Assembly: GCA_027627225.1 (NCBI GenBank)
Contig: CM051029.1
Span: forward strand, 3,815,604-3,879,603
Origin: Congeria kusceri
Lineage: Eukaryota > Mollusca > Bivalvia > Myida > Dreissenidae
Length of the DNA: 64,000 bases
Reading direction: 5' to 3'
The notes beneath the pieces are model-generated. The model saw only the letters and a list, made by a program, of their open reading frames with translations, made no database searches and was not told where the DNA came from. Positions 62,436 through 64,000 of the stretch are shown one piece after another. How positions within the stretch are numbered: the stretch's first letter is position 1; each line of letters opens with the position of its first letter. The position numbers were made by a program, and so were the translations under genes.

Positions 62436-63195
62436 GCAATTAAATATTACCTGAACGCTAAATGTAGATATTTGTATTTAAAGGGACTGCAGTTTTAGCA
62501 GATGCTAAAGGATTAAACATATTATCACCTATACATCTTTCCAAGGGGATCCCAAACTATAAAGGTGCGCAATAATCAGAAGACAAATATATATATTTAT
62601 GTGTGTGCAAACTATACAGACTAAGACAAAAATACGTGTTTAGTAAAACATATATATTTGTCATAGTGACATTGCTTACAATCTTCTTTCTTGTAGCATG
62701 TTCAGTTAGCACGATTTATCAGTTAGCATGGATTTATCGATTCATAGCAGCGATATCAAACACTAAATTCTGGAAATGTACGCAATAATAAGCAGACAAA
62801 CATATGTTTGTTTTCTTATACGCCGTATGCAAAATTGCTTCGTTGTTGCACTGATGCGGATCATACTGTTACGCAAAAACAATTAATCGAGGCAGAATTG
62901 ATTAATCAATACAGAACGTGTATTACTTTTGAGAGACTCAACGCTAGGATCAACAGCGCTGTTAGTGGTATTCAATAATCAAATGACCAAATACGATATA
63001 TATGTAGATTCATACGTATAATTTTCATTATTAATTACATAAATTAAGATGTATTAAGTTGCATTAAATTTACTACACAAAACGAGTATTAACGACATAT
63101 TAAAATGCAACAAACATGTTTTCATGAAGCAGAGAAACCATATTCTTGTCATTATATTTTAAATATAATACGTTTTATTTCTAAGGGCCTGCGGT
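62436..63195. other. Degenerate third unit and AT-rich spacer
   Basis: ttcag|GCAATTAAATATTACC and GATATTTGTATTTAAAGGGACTGCAG (62436-62495) align with the duplicated exon but contain stops. No gene after that. Confidence 0.4.
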
Positions 63196-63418
63196 AATGG
63201 GAAACACAAACACAAACACGGCACTAGCACTTACTCACAAAAACTGCCATATTTACATAAAATGTTACCATAAGTGTATGTATGCATATATTCATATATA
63301 TGCGGAACCAGCGAAACACATAACAGAATATATACCAGCCTCAAGCGACGCAGAGAAACCCATAGACGCACTGCGCAATTCATTAAGAAGCCCCGTGAGA
63401 CATCATTCAGATTTATGA
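63196..63418 (+). CDS. Putative last exon
   Basis: After tttctaag the frame GPAVMGNTNTNTALALTHKN continues open to AEPAKHITEYIPASSDAEKP and IDALRNSLRSPVRHHSDL, stop at 63416-63418. Entry in phase 1 matches the exit phase of the duplicated exons at 61992 and 62176. The last 120 bp have raised GC, as coding sequence would. It could be an alternative cytoplasmic tail of gene C or part of another gene. No domain recognised. Confidence 0.35.
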
Positions 63419-64000
63419 TGAAGTGGGAAGCTGTGTGGCCAATTAGCTAACCTCAACTTGCAGTTTAAAGTTAAAACATCATTAGGTGTGCAGCTGGATA
63501 GTTTCAATAACGTGCCGTAATGGTTAATATTACTCACTAGTTATTGCTAAGCATGCATGTACGTGAGTCATTTTCGAGATTATATTTATTTTATTCTGTT
63601 TTGCCGTTTTGTGTGTGTAGTGAAGACGGAAAAAGTGTTATGAAATAACAATTATTTTATTTTCATTATTTTATTTTTTTAGCCATAAACAGTTTGTTCA
63701 TTAGTTCTACTACATTATTCGATACACTATTCCACAAAGTCGAATGTGTATCTTAGATAACCTAGCAAATTGTTATTGGTCTATGTGAACTAGTAATTCT
63801 ACTCGACTTTAAGTACCTACTGGTATGTTTCGTGAAAAGTAGTGATCTGTATAACCAATCGTCATGGGTACAGTTTTTGACTTCCTTCGAGCGTCCAAGT
63901 TTAATCATTATTACTACTAAAACTGTATAAATGTATTTCATATATAAGCTAATTTTGATTAAAATAGGTCCATTAGGCAATTTTATAAAATACTGTTTTC
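63419..64000. other. AT-rich, no gene recognised
   Basis: Nothing supported before the window ends. Confidence 0.45.

Overview
The window looks like AT-rich animal DNA, most likely a lophotrochozoan and probably a bivalve mollusc. That assignment is inference. It rests on the many small phase-1 immunoglobulin (Ig) exons split by long AT-rich introns, a Penelope-like retroelement, an L1-Tx1-type LINE, bivalve-style 'aataactcc..aataatgcagc' and 'aggtcaaaggtc' repeats, and abundant microsatellites. No gene is long; every real coding piece is an exon of about 50-350 bp with AG/GT borders.

The theme is a dense cluster of Ig-superfamily receptor genes and relics on both strands. I label them A to J. 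On the + strand, gene D (6.5-13.8 kb) has two Ig exons, the first with a stop, then a transmembrane (TM) exon and a tail exon. Gene C (59.9-61.7 kb) is a complete small four-exon receptor: signal peptide, one Ig-like domain, Thr/Ser stalk, TM and tail. On the - strand, gene B (44.7-52.4 kb) has eight Ig exons, a TM exon and cytoplasmic exons, one with an ITAM-like tyrosine pair, but it carries two in-frame stops. Gene A (18.3-19.9 kb) is a 5'-truncated paralogue of B that keeps a fibronectin type III exon which B lacks. G (34.4-36.9 kb), H (25.6-25.9 kb), J (42.0-43.0 kb), E (28.3-29.1 kb) and F (39.5-39.8 kb) are single-Ig genes or decayed Ig exons. All clear Ig, FN3 and TM exons are symmetric phase 1-1, so exons can be shuffled, duplicated or skipped without shifting the frame. 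This suits an expanding, birth-and-death family of surface recognition receptors.

Layout: 0.9-1.05 kb, a CD225/dispanin exon (-); 1.14-1.95 kb, a trinucleotide array; 2.7-4.1 kb, Penelope-like relic with a hammerhead-like motif; 6.5-13.8 kb, gene D; 17.05-17.2 kb, mariner-like relic; 18.3-19.9 kb, gene A; 23.4-24.9 kb, Mutator-like transposase relic; 25.6-29.1 kb, H and E; 32.0-32.7 kb, about 150-bp minisatellite; 34.4-43.0 kb, G, orphan signal-peptide exons, F, a 67-bp minisatellite, a terminal-inverted-repeat element and J; 44.7-52.4 kb, gene B; 55.3-58.4 kb, LINE relic; 59.9-63.4 kb, gene C and downstream tail-like exons.

Limits: exon borders come from reading AG/GT sites, phase and similarity among copies within the window. 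Family names come from remembered family patterns, not searches. Most first exons, promoters and 3' ends are unresolved.
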